A stretch of DNA of 64,000 nucleotides from positions 558,001-622,000 of the forward strand of contig NZ_NPDQ01000002.1 in NCBI RefSeq assembly GCF_002812125.1, given 5' to 3'. A program made the position numbers and the translations under genes. Shown piece after piece: positions 55,457-64,000 of this stretch. The DNA comes from Leptospira brenneri (GTDB lineage: Bacteria > Spirochaetota > Leptospiria > Leptospirales > Leptospiraceae). The notes under the pieces were generated by a model. That model was not told the origin of the DNA, ran no database searches, and saw nothing but the letters and a program-made list of their open reading frames with translations. The first letter of the stretch is position 1; every line of letters begins with the position of its first letter.

Positions 55457-58018
55457 ATGGAATCATACCCTCTTATTTATTTTGTAAAACCTGAAGGAAC
55501 TATATCAGATTGGGAATATTTTTGGCATCAGATTCCCTATGGTGCTCCAGGAATCCTTACATTTTTTGTAGGAGTTTTTCTTAGTTACTTTGCATTCCAA
55601 AAATTTCGTAAATCCGATGTTGATCATAAATTTTTCCATTTAAATCTTACCGTCTCTTTTATCAGTTTTGGGTCTGTTGGACTTGTACTGACGACTAGGG
55701 CCTGGATTCAGGATGTCGAAACATTAGTATTTTGGAATGATCTATTGTATTTCCTGGTAGCTCCTTTGGCTCCAACAGCTTTTTATATGGCCTATCACAT
55801 GACAGGTAAACAAAGTAAGTTGTTGTTATATTACTCTTATCTTTGTTGGTTCGCAAGTTTTGTTTTGTATTTTGGGGTCATCATCGGTAAAGGATTTGAA
55901 ACTACAATCTTTGAATTCACTTTTGGAAAGTATCCAAGGGGAAGTTCTTTTGTTCGTCCTTGGGGAATCCTAGCCCCACTTGGATATTTTTTACTTATTT
56001 TACCTTCTTTTATCAAACATTATAAATACATTCGCAAACATTACCATCTAACACTCTTTCATGGGGTGAATTTACTTTTTTTACTCACAACAATGAATGC
56101 GCCGAGTATTCTTGGATTTAAAGTATATCCAGGTGGATTCTTTTTATTCATACCTATGTTACTTGTTGCCTATGGAGTATTTCGATCTGATTTTTTTGAT
56201 GTAAACGAACTTCTTTTCCAAAAGAATGGGATGTTTTATTTCTTATTTGCTCTGTTATCTTTTGTTTTGATTTTTATTTCTTTTGGGGTTTCTTTTGGGT
56301 TATCACCAGATGCGTATGAATCGGCCAAGTGGTATCCTTGGGGGATTCCTCCCGTATTATCTGTATTTGGTGCTGTTTTTCTTTCCATCATTGTTGCTGG
56401 AGCCAATCCTTCTGCAAGGATCAACCAACTCTGTGCCTTTGCCCTCATCCTGACTGGATTTTATGTCATCCAATCGGTTCCATTAAAACTAAATATATCG
56501 TATGTCGTGCAGTTAAGAATTTCACAAATGACTTTTGTGGCGTTTGCATTTGCTCCCAGCATTATGGTGCGTTTGGTTTTTGAAGCCATTGGCCAAAAAT
56601 CACCTTCTTGGATTCAAGGAATTGATTTTCTTTGTGTGAGTGCTGCTGTGCTAGCTCCATCTCCGTATTTGTTTGTGGGTTATTTTGATTATCCTTGGTC
56701 AAGAGTCCATCACGGCGGACCCGCTGAATTACTTGTAGGAATGAATGGAGCCATTGCGTTAATTTTAGTTCTTTTTACTTTTATCAGAAATAAGGGTTAC
56801 ATTAACTTTGCATCCAAATGGATCATTGGATCTTTTATGTTATCGGCTGCTTTGTTACTCGCAGGTCTTTTGCCAAGTCATGGTGTTCCTATTTATCCAT
56901 TGGCAGACTTCCAGTTTGTTCCGGCATTTTTACTTGGTTATGCGGTCTTACGTCACGGGGCTTTGTCCTTGGAGGGAAGAACCATCCAACTGAGCCAAAG
57001 ATTGGCAAACTTGGGTCTCATCACCATGGCAATTGCAGCTATATTGTATTTCCCTCTCATTCGGGAACAATATGGGGTTGGGGAATCGGCATTTCATTTA
57101 ACCATGATTGTATTACCACTGGTTCTGTTTAATTACCTTGTTGTTTATATCATGTCACGTCCATTGGCAGAGGAACTCGATATCAGCTATTTCCTTTTGG
57201 ATTTAGAAAAACAAAAAGCAGATGAGGAAAGGGAAAAAGCTCTGATTGCTCAAGACAAAGCAGAAGAAGCAAGAGAAGAGTCAGAAAAATTATTACTTAA
57301 TATTTTACCATATAAAGTTGCACAAGAACTCAAACAAAAGGGCAGTGTGACTCCTTCTCGAATTGAAAATGTAACCGTTTTATTCACAGACTTTAAAGGG
57401 TTTACAAAAGTTGCTGAAGGAATGGACGAACAAAGTTTGATTGAAGAACTAGATGCTTGTTTCACTCAATTCGATGAAATCATTCTCAGGAACAATTTAG
57501 AAAAACTAAAAACCATCGGCGATAGTTATATGTGCGCAGGTGGTCTTCCTGTAGAGAATAGAACCAGTGCCATTGACGCTTGTTTGGCGGCACTCGAAAT
57601 CCAAAGTTTTATGAACCAATTGAAAGAGATTAAAACTACCTTAAATTTGCCATTTTGGGAATTACGATTGGGACTCCACACAGGGCCTGTAGTGGCTGGA
57701 GTTGTGGGAAGGTTTAAATTTGCTTACGACATTTGGGGAGATACTGTGAACACCGCTTCACGTATGGAGTCTGGTGGGGAAACAGGAAAAATCAATGTTT
57801 CCAAAGAAACCTATGAACTCGTGAAGTATTTTTTTATCACAGAATATAGAGGAAAAATTCACGGAAAAAATAAAGGCGAATTAGATATGTATTTTGTTCA
57901 TCGCCTAAGGCCCCGTTATTCGCAAGACCCGGATGGAAAAGCACCGAACCAATATTTCCGGGAAGTGTATTCCCGGATCACTCATGGTGCTAATATTCGT
58001 TGGAAGAATGAAGGTTAA
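55457..58018 (+). CDS. Membrane adenylate cyclase with N-terminal multi-pass sensor
   Basis: 853 residues. About 15 membrane segments fill residues 30-580, and no recognisable extracellular sensor is seen. A coiled coil at 590-625 (LEKQKADEEREKALIAQDKAEE) leads to a class III nucleotide cyclase domain. Metal-binding D645 (LFTDFKGF) and D689 (IGDSY), substrate K685 and D758 (YDIWG), and transition-state N765 and R769 (VNTASRM) are all present. The K/D pair indicates ATP, so cAMP is the product. No response regulator or other partner is adjacent. Leptospira genomes carry many such cyclases, which fits. Confidence 0.85.
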   Translation: MESYPLIYFVKPEGTISDWEYFWHQIPYGAPGILTFFVGVFLSYFAFQKFRKSDVDHKFFHLNLTVSFISFGSVGLVLTTRAWIQDVETLVFWNDLLYFLVAPLAPTAFYMAYHMTGKQSKLLLYYSYLCWFASFVLYFGVIIGKGFETTIFEFTFGKYPRGSSFVRPWGILAPLGYFLLILPSFIKHYKYIRKHYHLTLFHGVNLLFLLTTMNAPSILGFKVYPGGFFLFIPMLLVAYGVFRSDFFDVNELLFQKNGMFYFLFALLSFVLIFISFGVSFGLSPDAYESAKWYPWGIPPVLSVFGAVFLSIIVAGANPSARINQLCAFALILTGFYVIQSVPLKLNISYVVQLRISQMTFVAFAFAPSIMVRLVFEAIGQKSPSWIQGIDFLCVSAAVLAPSPYLFVGYFDYPWSRVHHGGPAELLVGMNGAIALILVLFTFIRNKGYINFASKWIIGSFMLSAALLLAGLLPSHGVPIYPLADFQFVPAFLLGYAVLRHGALSLEGRTIQLSQRLANLGLITMAIAAILYFPLIREQYGVGESAFHLTMIVLPLVLFNYLVVYIMSRPLAEELDISYFLLDLEKQKADEEREKALIAQDKAEEAREESEKLLLNILPYKVAQELKQKGSVTPSRIENVTVLFTDFKGFTKVAEGMDEQSLIEELDACFTQFDEIILRNNLEKLKTIGDSYMCAGGLPVENRTSAIDACLAALEIQSFMNQLKEIKTTLNLPFWELRLGLHTGPVVAGVVGRFKFAYDIWGDTVNTASRMESGGETGKINVSKETYELVKYFFITEYRGKIHGKNKGELDMYFVHRLRPRYSQDPDGKAPNQYFREVYSRITHGANIRWKNEG

Positions 58019-58031
58019 CTTCTTATATCTT

Positions 58032-59732
58032 TTAAGTTTGTTCTTCTTCCGCAAGCCAAGTGCGCAGTAACTGAGCAACGTCTTCTGGTTTTTCTTTTGC
58101 CAGATTGATTGCGTTTTCCAGTAACTCGCGTCTGAGTTTTTCGTCGAGAGAGAGTTCGACTTCTGCTCCCCCTTCGTCCATCACGCGAAGTGCTGCTTCC
58201 CTCATCATTTGTTGTTGAGCAGCAAGTTCTTCTTCTCTGAGTCTTCTTCTTCTTGCGATTTCTTTTTTGATCGCACGGTAGACTAAGATCGCAAGGATGA
58301 GTAAAATTAAAATCACGAGAGAAGCGATGACCATATTACGAATGGCTCTTTGTTTTTGAAACTCTTCGTCTTCTAAACGAAATTGTTCCGTTCTATCTTT
58401 CGGAATGGTAATCACACTGATTTGGTCACCGCGTGACCTTGTGTAACCAATCGCTGCTTCTAAGTTTTTGCGAACGAGTTTTAAATCACCTTCAGCAACA
58501 GGAATGTACTTTCTGTCGTATCCGAGTCCATCTTCTCGTTCTTTTCTTTCCCAAACACCATCCACAACAACCGAAAGGCCAATCTTTTCAATCTTCCAAG
58601 GTTGGCGTTTGATATCTTTCACTCGTTTGTTGAATTCGTAGTTATTGATATTTTCGTCTTTAGAATATTCTGCTTTTTGGTAATCGGTGTCTTTGTATCC
58701 AGGAGGTAGATTTGGTTCTGTTCCTGCAGGACCATCCGGAGTGAACCCACGTCCTTTAAAAGATTCTTTCGTTTCTTTAGATGATACTTTTAGGGAATAT
58801 CCATCTACCAACTTTCTTTCGTTATACGGTGTATCAGGATTATCTTCTTCGGCTACTACCGGTAATACTTCATTTTCCGTTAAGGACTCTTGGTCCCAAT
58901 TGAATGAGTATTCAAAACGAGTGATGTCGACTCGGTCTTCTCCACCCAAATACCAACGAAGGGTATTACGAATGTCGATGAGTCGTTTGACTCGTTCTTC
59001 TTCTTCAATTCTAAGTTTTTCTTGGACAATTCGAAGTTCTAATCTTTCTTTTTCTAAATCTTCTTCAAAGTCAGAAATGATCTTTCCATCGGGATCAGCT
59101 ACACTTACGTTTTCCGGTTTGAGTTTGGGAACCGCACGTGCGACTAAGTTGACAATCCCTTTGATTTCTTTTTTACTCATTCCTTCTACACCCGGTTTGA
59201 AGTGTAAAATGACGCTTGCTTTGACGGGATAAGAATTGGATTCAAAAAGATCTCCTTCAGGAATCGCAATATTCACATCGGATCTTTCAATTGGTCTTAG
59301 TGTATTCAGTGATTTTTCAATCGCACCTTTCAGTGCTCTGTACTTTTTAATGTCTTTGTCGAATTGAGTTTCAGTAAACTTTTCAATATCAAAAAGTTCC
59401 CAACCAGTAACTCCTGCAGGAATTAAATTCTCTTGTGCTAGTTTGGTAACAATTTCTTGTCTTTGGTCTGGATCTACTGTGATCAGACTTGTTTCACTCG
59501 AGCCGTAAGAATAACCTAGAGCATCGAGTTTTTTAGTAACCTCGGAGAAGTCTTTGGAATCCAAATCCTTAAAGAGAACCACTCTGTTTCTTTGGGACGA
59601 GACATTGGATAGGATGATGACTGCCACCACCACAACAGCAAGCACACCACCCAAAATCATTTTTTTGGTTTTATCGAGTTTGTTTAACAACTCTTTGAGA
59701 TTATCGATGATCTTTTGCAGTGGTTCAGGCAT
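58032..59732 (-). CDS. fliF: Flagellar MS-ring protein FliF
   Basis: 566 residues. The two membrane anchors are at about 24-43 ([19 protein letters not shown]) and about 460-481 ([20 protein letters not shown]). The ring-building motifs lie between, with GVTGWELFD at about 108-116 and the [16 protein letters not shown] block following. A cytoplasmic C-terminal tail ends [26 protein letters not shown], which binds FliG. It forms the basal-body MS ring around which spirochaete periplasmic flagella are built. No fliG, fliH or fliI follows in this window; the gene is convergent with the cyclase and divergent from mazE. Confidence 0.95.
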   Translation of the reverse strand: MPEPLQKIIDNLKELLNKLDKTKKMILGGVLAVVVVAVIILSNVSSQRNRVVLFKDLDSKDFSEVTKKLDALGYSYGSSETSLITVDPDQRQEIVTKLAQENLIPAGVTGWELFDIEKFTETQFDKDIKKYRALKGAIEKSLNTLRPIERSDVNIAIPEGDLFESNSYPVKASVILHFKPGVEGMSKKEIKGIVNLVARAVPKLKPENVSVADPDGKIISDFEEDLEKERLELRIVQEKLRIEEEERVKRLIDIRNTLRWYLGGEDRVDITRFEYSFNWDQESLTENEVLPVVAEEDNPDTPYNERKLVDGYSLKVSSKETKESFKGRGFTPDGPAGTEPNLPPGYKDTDYQKAEYSKDENINNYEFNKRVKDIKRQPWKIEKIGLSVVVDGVWERKEREDGLGYDRKYIPVAEGDLKLVRKNLEAAIGYTRSRGDQISVITIPKDRTEQFRLEDEEFQKQRAIRNMVIASLVILILLILAILVYRAIKKEIARRRRLREEELAAQQQMMREAALRVMDEGGAEVELSLDEKLRRELLENAINLAKEKPEDVAQLLRTWLAEEEQT

Positions 59733-59842
59733 AGTACGGGCCTCGTCAGGATTTGAGACATAATGTCATGATTCTTCAGAAATGTACAAGTACTTTTCGG
59801 GGGGAGGGGGAAATTTGAAGGGATTTTGGCTCTGAATTGGTA

Positions 59843-59879
59843 TTGACGTGTATTTTTGTGTGATTACATTGTAATTACA
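59843..59879 (+). promoter_or_regulatory. mazEF promoter with palindromic operator on the start codon
   Basis: TTGACG (59843-59848), a 16-base spacer and TACATT (59865-59870) form a strong promoter. The perfect palindrome TGTAATTACA (59870-59879) touches the first base of the mazE ATG. A start site about 7 bases after the -10 would leave almost no leader, and no ribosome site is visible. Autoregulation by a MazE-type repressor is typical. Confidence 0.6.
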
Positions 59880-60127
59880 TGAAAGCTGCTGTGATCCAAA
59901 TAGGAAATTCAAAGGGAATCCGAATCCCAAAAACTGTTTTGGCAGAATGTCTGATTGAAGATGAAGTCGATCTACTAGTAGAAGACAATAAAATCATCAT
60001 CACTCCTTATAAAAACAAACCACGCGTGGGTTGGGAAGACCAATTCAAAGCGATGGCAGAAAGAAAAGAGGATCAGTTACTGATTCCAGATTCCGTTGAT
60101 TTGAATGCACAGGATTGGGAATGGTAA
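59879..60127 (+). CDS. mazE: MazE-family antitoxin (SpoVT/AbrB fold)
   Basis: 82 residues. The N-terminal swapped-hairpin DNA-binding domain reads MKAAVIQIGNSKGIRIPKTVL, with the GNSxGIRIPK pattern typical of MazE. The acidic C-terminal stretch (GWEDQFKAMAERKEDQLL and then DWEW) is the part that neutralises the toxin. It is the first gene of the pair and its end overlaps mazF. It matches the chpI antitoxin type described in L. interrogans in layout, though I cannot compare sequences here. Confidence 0.9.
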   Translation: MKAAVIQIGNSKGIRIPKTVLAECLIEDEVDLLVEDNKIIITPYKNKPRVGWEDQFKAMAERKEDQLLIPDSVDLNAQDWEW

Positions 60128-60444
60128 TTCATCAATATGATATCTACCTAATCAATTTAGATCCTACGATTGGGCATGAAATCAAAAAATCCAGACCTTG
60201 TATTGTGATATCACCCGATGAAATGAATTTGTTTATAGGAACTGTAATGATCGCACCTATGACCACAAGGTCTAGGAGTTACCCAACAAGGGTAGATTTA
60301 ACATTTCAAGGGAAAAAGGGTTCTATCGTTTTGGATCAGATACGAACTGTTGATAGGTCTCGGTTGATTCAAAAGCTGGGATCTTCGGATCCCAAAACCA
60401 TTCAAAAAATCAAAAAAGTCATAAAAGAAATGTTAGTCGACTAA
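60121..60444 (+). CDS. mazF: MazF-family endoribonuclease toxin
   Basis: 107 residues from ATG 60121, which overlaps mazE by 7 bases; an upstream ATG at 60115 is in frame too. Family blocks: QYDIYLINLDPTIGHEIKKSRPCIVIS, with the GxExKKxRP RNA-binding and catalytic region, then MTTRSRSYPTRV and IVLDQIRTVDRSRL. It is a sequence-specific mRNA interferase active in the cytoplasm when MazE is degraded. The 7-base overlap lets mazE be made in excess. No nearby repeat or mobile element is seen. Confidence 0.92.
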   Translation: MVIHQYDIYLINLDPTIGHEIKKSRPCIVISPDEMNLFIGTVMIAPMTTRSRSYPTRVDLTFQGKKGSIVLDQIRTVDRSRLIQKLGSSDPKTIQKIKKVIKEMLVD

Positions 60445-60501
60445 ACTAATTCTTTTATGACTTCTGATTCAATAGTTTTCTTTAGTTTAGATAATTAAAA
60501 T

Positions 60502-61971
60502 CTAAACCACACCTTCCACTTTTTGGAACACACGATCAAATCGTTTGAGGGCATCATCAATTACCGCATCTGTATCGGAAGCACTTGTATAGAGTCTACT
60601 TCCTGCTAGAGTCACAATCCCTTCTGACATGTAAGCTGCTCCCATCTCTTCCATAGCATGTTTTCTTTTATGAGCTTCTGCGATGGTTTTTTTGATGGTC
60701 CAGAATTTTTTGATATTGATATCAAGTAACATGGTTCCAACGGTTTCTAAATGGCAGATAGATCCTTGGTTGAAGGCAACAAAAGGAAGATCATATTTTT
60801 GGATTAGTTTTTGTAATCCTTTGGTGAGTCTGTCTCCAGCCCTTCCCGATTTTTCACAGGCATTTGTTTTTTCCATTTCACAAAGTGTAAAATAACCTGC
60901 AGCAGAACTAAGTGGATTTGCCGCCATCGTTCCCCCGATTAACGCCTTTTTGGTGCCAGTTTGGAGTCCTGCAGAAACATATTTCATGTATTCTTTTTTC
61001 CCACCAAGGCCACCAGCGGATGGGTATCCACCAGCAACTACTTTTCCAAAAATGGTTAGGTCAGGGTCCACACCAAAATATCCTTGAGCACCACTTAGTC
61101 CAATTCGGAAAGCTGTGACCACTTCATCAAAGATAAGAAGGGCACCATACTTGTTACAGAGTTCACGAACTCCCTTGTTAAAGTCAAAGTCAAGAGGTCT
61201 TGTTCCACTTTCTGGTCCTACTGGTTCGATAAGAACTGCTGCTGTACCTCCACGAAAACGATTTCGTTTTAAGACAGATTCCAAAGCGTTCAAATCGTTC
61301 GGATAGAATTCTTGAGTGTATTTGAAAATGGATTTTGGAACTCCATTGGCTTCAAAGTGTCTTGTTCCCGGAATGCGAAGACCATAAGCCAATTGATCAC
61401 TCCAGCCGTGATAAGCCCCACCCATCTTCACAATGTTTTTTTTCTTAGTCGCAAGTCTTGCCACTCGGATGGATGCCATACAAGCTTCTGTTCCCGAACC
61501 GAGCATTCGAAACATTTCCACAGAAGGGACTAACTCTACAATTTTCTCTGCTAACTTATATTCGTATTCATGAAAAAGACCTGTCACAGGACCTGTTGTG
61601 TCTAGAAGTTCGATGACTTTTTTACGAACGATATTTGGATTACTTCCGAGTACGGTTGGGCCACCAGCTTGCAAAAAGTCGATGTATTTGTTTCCATCCA
61701 AATCATAGAGATAGGCACCAGATGCTTTTGTAAATACAAGAGGGAAGGGATGGTTGAAGGAAAGATTGTGTTGGACTCCGCCTGGAATGTATTCCGAAGC
61801 CTTGGTGATCATTGCTTTGGACTTACTACACTTTTTATCAAAGTAATTGTGTAGAATTCCATCCATTTCTTCTTTACGAATGGAGCGGATCGGGAGAGAA
61901 ATTAATTTCCTTAGGTCTTTGTAGATTTGGTCTACGTTTGGGTATTCGTTCATGGAAAAGCCTTGGGCCAT
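60502..61971 (-). CDS. Class III aminotransferase (glutamate-1-semialdehyde aminomutase-like)
   Basis: 489 residues from ATG 61971, which has AGAGGAAAG 6 bases upstream; the longer frame adds 17 residues with no ribosome site. Fold type I PLP enzyme: GSGTEACMASIRVAR (about 158-172), AYHGWSDQ, D282 in IFDEVVTAFR and lysine K310 in TIFGKVVAGGYPSAGG. The length exceeds the 430 residues of HemL, and an extra N-terminal ~50 residues precede the core, so a different amino-transfer role, for example on an unusual amino acid or sugar ketone, is probable. The adjacent palindrome and TetR gene suggest inducible expression. Confidence 0.8.
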   Translation of the reverse strand: MAQGFSMNEYPNVDQIYKDLRKLISLPIRSIRKEEMDGILHNYFDKKCSKSKAMITKASEYIPGGVQHNLSFNHPFPLVFTKASGAYLYDLDGNKYIDFLQAGGPTVLGSNPNIVRKKVIELLDTTGPVTGLFHEYEYKLAEKIVELVPSVEMFRMLGSGTEACMASIRVARLATKKKNIVKMGGAYHGWSDQLAYGLRIPGTRHFEANGVPKSIFKYTQEFYPNDLNALESVLKRNRFRGGTAAVLIEPVGPESGTRPLDFDFNKGVRELCNKYGALLIFDEVVTAFRIGLSGAQGYFGVDPDLTIFGKVVAGGYPSAGGLGGKKEYMKYVSAGLQTGTKKALIGGTMAANPLSSAAGYFTLCEMEKTNACEKSGRAGDRLTKGLQKLIQKYDLPFVAFNQGSICHLETVGTMLLDINIKKFWTIKKTIAEAHKRKHAMEEMGAAYMSEGIVTLAGSRLYTSASDTDAVIDDALKRFDRVFQKVEGVV

Positions 61972-61997
61972 ATAATCTTTCCTCTTCCGGGTCTTTT

Positions 61998-62035
61998 TTC
62001 TTGACAATGAGTGAGTTATCACTCATTGTCAAGAA
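61998..62035. promoter_or_regulatory. 17-base palindromic operator between aminotransferase and TetR gene
   Basis: Perfect inverted repeat TTCTTGACAATGAGTGA (61998-62014) and its complement TCACTCATTGTCAAGAA (62019-62035) with a 4-base centre GTTA. The TGAGTGA...TCACTCA core is typical of TetR-family operators. Each arm also holds TTGACA, giving back-to-back -35 boxes. It ends 26 bases before the aminotransferase start and 99 bases before the tetR start. Confidence 0.75.
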
Positions 62036-62134
62036 GGAATTCATAAATTTTATCGAGAATGGTAGATTCTTTGGAAATTTGCGTAAATTTCCTGGAGAAA
62101 TCTGACCTTTTTCGTTTATTGGACGGGGATAGAT

Positions 62135-62785
62135 ATGGTAACGAAGCATTTCAATGATAGTTTTGAGCGGATTTCCGAAGAAAAGAGGAACCGGATCTTA
62201 TCCATTGCCATATCCGAATTTGCCAACCGCGGGTTCACAAGTGCCAATACCAATACCATCGCTCAAAAAGCGGGAATCAGTGTGGGTTCTCTTTATAAAT
62301 ACTTTGAAACCAAAGAGGATTTTTTTCTTACCGTTGTAGATCATGGAATCACTCAATTGGAAAAAACGTTAGAGTCAGTGATTTCGATGGACTTAGATTT
62401 TTTTGGTAAAATTGAAAAGATCATTCGCATCATCCAAACCCATTCTCGGATCAACCAAGACATCATCCGTCTTTATAACGAAATGACAACAGAAAGTAAT
62501 TATGAACTCATCACTCGTTTGTCTGGTGAATTGGAATCTTTATCTGCTAAATGTTATATTGAAATGATCAATCTGGCAAAAAAGGACGGAACCATTTCTT
62601 CGGAAGTGGATAGTAATCTTTCTGCGTTTTTATTAGATAATATTTTTATGACACTGCAGTTTTCTTATTCTACAGTCTATTATAAAGAACGAATGAAGAT
62701 TTATTTAGGACAAGATATTTTTGATAAAGATGAGGATGTTGTGACGGGGGTCATGAAAGTCATTCGCAGAGCCCTGGGTGGTTAG
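62135..62785 (+). CDS. TetR-family transcriptional regulator
   Basis: 216 residues. The N-terminal helix-turn-helix is clear: RNRILSIAISEFANRGFTSANTNTIAQKAGISVGSLYKYFETKEDFF (about 18-64). The C-terminal ligand-binding part is all helical and not assigned. Start ATG 62135. The palindrome 99 bases upstream is in the right place for it to repress both itself and the divergent aminotransferase. The natural inducer is unknown. Confidence 0.88.
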   Translation: MVTKHFNDSFERISEEKRNRILSIAISEFANRGFTSANTNTIAQKAGISVGSLYKYFETKEDFFLTVVDHGITQLEKTLESVISMDLDFFGKIEKIIRIIQTHSRINQDIIRLYNEMTTESNYELITRLSGELESLSAKCYIEMINLAKKDGTISSEVDSNLSAFLLDNIFMTLQFSYSTVYYKERMKIYLGQDIFDKDEDVVTGVMKVIRRALGG

Positions 62786-62858
62786 GAATCGGTAATTGGA
62801 GTTATATCACAATCGCAAATCTATTTGTATAAGATGATAAAACCACAATTTGAATGAT

Positions 62859-63515
62859 ATGATAAAAGCGATTTTATTTGATTACGATGATACATTAGTC
62901 CAAACGAGGAAAACTCGTTACAACACAATTGATAAACTGTCCAATGAAATCTTTAACACTAAAGTCACAGAAAAGGAAATTGATGAAGCCTGGGGACTTC
63001 CCGCCGAAGAATTTTTACTAAAACTCTTTGGGCGATTCTCTACAGATATCCATTATCTTTGGAGTGTTTATGTGGAATTTTCAAAAAAAGATTTGAATGT
63101 CCCTCATCTCAATGCGTTTGATTTTATTCATCAATTTCAGAACTCTTTTTTATTTGGGATTGTCACTTCCTCCAGCGAAAAGGTTGTCCATCGCGAATTG
63201 AAGGAACTTCAAATCGATACAAATTTGTTTTTAAGGATTCAAGCTGCTGAGCATACAAATGTTCATAAACCAAATCCGAATGTTTTTGAACCCATTTTTC
63301 AATTATTGAAAAATGAAAATATAGAGAAGAACGAGGTCATCTATATTGGTGATTCCCCGGCGGATCATGAATCCTCTAGCAAGTTTGGGTTTCATTTCCT
63401 TGGCATTGCACATGACAATCGGCATGTCCCTTATTTTCAGGCAAGGAACCTTTCTTTTGTAAGAAGTTTTCGGGACCTAGAAGATTATTTGTTGAATCAA
63501 AAAAACTTTAGTTAG
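62859..63515 (+). CDS. HAD-superfamily hydrolase
   Basis: 218 residues from ATG 62859, giving the family start MIKAILFDYDDTLV with nucleophile Asp10 and acid/base Asp12. A helical cap follows, then motif II FGIVTSSSEK, motif III with K in VHKPNP and motif IV IYIGDSPADHESS. It resembles phosphoglycolate phosphatase/beta-phosphoglucomutase type enzymes of the HAD group, but substrate is not known. The TTG at 62850 is rejected because it adds three residues before this clean motif. Single gene after tetR. Confidence 0.87.
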   Translation: MIKAILFDYDDTLVQTRKTRYNTIDKLSNEIFNTKVTEKEIDEAWGLPAEEFLLKLFGRFSTDIHYLWSVYVEFSKKDLNVPHLNAFDFIHQFQNSFLFGIVTSSSEKVVHRELKELQIDTNLFLRIQAAEHTNVHKPNPNVFEPIFQLLKNENIEKNEVIYIGDSPADHESSSKFGFHFLGIAHDNRHVPYFQARNLSFVRSFRDLEDYLLNQKNFS

Positions 63516-63586
63516 TTTCAGAAGTTTGAATTACCTATATCTACTTTTTATGATGAGTCACCAGAAGAGTCAAAGGGGTCAAAGTT

Positions 63587-64000
63587 ATGAAAGATTTTAA
63601 TGATTGTGTAAATTCCTACAAAGAACAGCTGCAAATCGGGGACATCCGGGAAGCATACACGGGCCTTGTAAAATATGTAACAAAACTAGGAACAAACTTA
63701 TCTAAAAATCTTTCTAAAAGTTATTCTTTTGGGAGTCTCTTCCAAGGGTATATGGACTATACCTATTTCTATTATTCCAATCAATTTTTAAAAGATAGAA
63801 AGTTAAAAATGGGGCTTGTTTTAAACCATTTAGAGATGCAATTTGAAGTTTGGCTTTTGGGACAAACGATTCCCATTCAAGAACGGTATTGGGAATACTT
63901 TAAAAATACGAAGTGGAACAAAAAACGAACCACCAAACCACAATATTCCATTCTTGAGACGGTTCTCGTTGAAAATCCAAACTTTAATGATTTGGACAAA
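63587..64000 (+). CDS. DUF7000-like protein, 3' end outside window
   Basis: ATG 63587 with AAAGG about 10 bases upstream opens a frame that stays open for 138 codons to the end of the window. The sequence (MKDFNDCVNSYKEQLQIGDI, then EAYTGLVKYVTKL, KMGLVLNHLEMQFEVWLLG and YWEYFKNTKWN) resembles a family I recall as DUF7000 of unknown function, in which a similar EVWLAG core is followed by an ILVDNPDFSDLD-like segment as here. No signal peptide, so cytoplasmic. The stop is not in the window. Confidence 0.6.
   Translation, partial: MKDFNDCVNSYKEQLQIGDIREAYTGLVKYVTKLGTNLSKNLSKSYSFGSLFQGYMDYTYFYYSNQFLKDRKLKMGLVLNHLEMQFEVWLLGQTIPIQERYWEYFKNTKWNKKRTTKPQYSILETVLVENPNFNDLDK

Overview
The window looks like chromosomal DNA of a spirochaete, most probably Leptospira and, by gene content, perhaps the saprophytic branch. 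The basis is a moderately AT-rich genome, a FliF protein, many exported proteins that resemble Leptospira-only families, a MazEF pair like the chpIK pair of Leptospira, and intergenic repeats of a type I recall from that genus. There is no rRNA or tRNA gene in the window, so the genus is an inference. Genes are tightly packed on both strands, with many 4-base start/stop overlaps. No gap without a gene exceeds about 300 bases.

Layout from left to right. Bases 1-8170 hold the end of dprA, a cation exchanger, a small exported protein and a leftward operon (avtA-type aminotransferase, a 772-residue membrane protein, an arginine/lysine/ornithine decarboxylase). Bases 8300-10550 hold a two-gene unit: a DegT-fold protein without its catalytic lysine and an ATP-grasp-like protein. 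Bases 10590-17760 hold cutA, a GST-like gene, two tandem M23 peptidases, a DUF2237 gene and an exported SH3 / zinc phospholipase C-like pair. Bases 17750-22770 hold a gene framed by two copies of a dispersed repeat, a thiolase and ilvC, and then a degraded patch with two interrupted exported-protein genes. Bases 22720-33440 hold a MASE1-PP2C phosphatase, an ABC-F ATPase, and the most striking locus: a serine acetyltransferase, a cysteine desulfurase with a long N-terminal extension, and a family 2A encapsulin shell protein, preceded by a four-PAS hybrid histidine kinase.

The right half is mostly housekeeping. It has a TPR/CHAT-like exported protein, a CorC-type transporter with split coaC and coaB, a DUF486 protein, a sirtuin, bioF, a ccmE-ccmF-ccmH operon of the cysteine-ligand type, an ElyC/SanA-like protein, a metallo-beta-lactamase-fold hydrolase, an NhaD-type antiporter, and a PopT-like (DUF368) plus WecA-like pair. 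These are followed by a dapA-dapB-cdaA-cdaR operon, a MEST-like hydrolase, a large membrane adenylate cyclase, fliF, mazEF, a class III aminotransferase next to a TetR regulator with a 17-base palindromic operator, a HAD phosphatase and a gene cut by the window end.

The likely joint functions are these. The encapsulin locus would enclose cysteine desulfurase inside a protein shell and tie it to cysteine supply through serine acetylation. The dap/cda operon joins lysine and peptidoglycan precursor synthesis to cyclic di-AMP. The PopT/WecA pair would recycle and load the undecaprenyl carrier. The ccm genes attach haem to c-type cytochromes.
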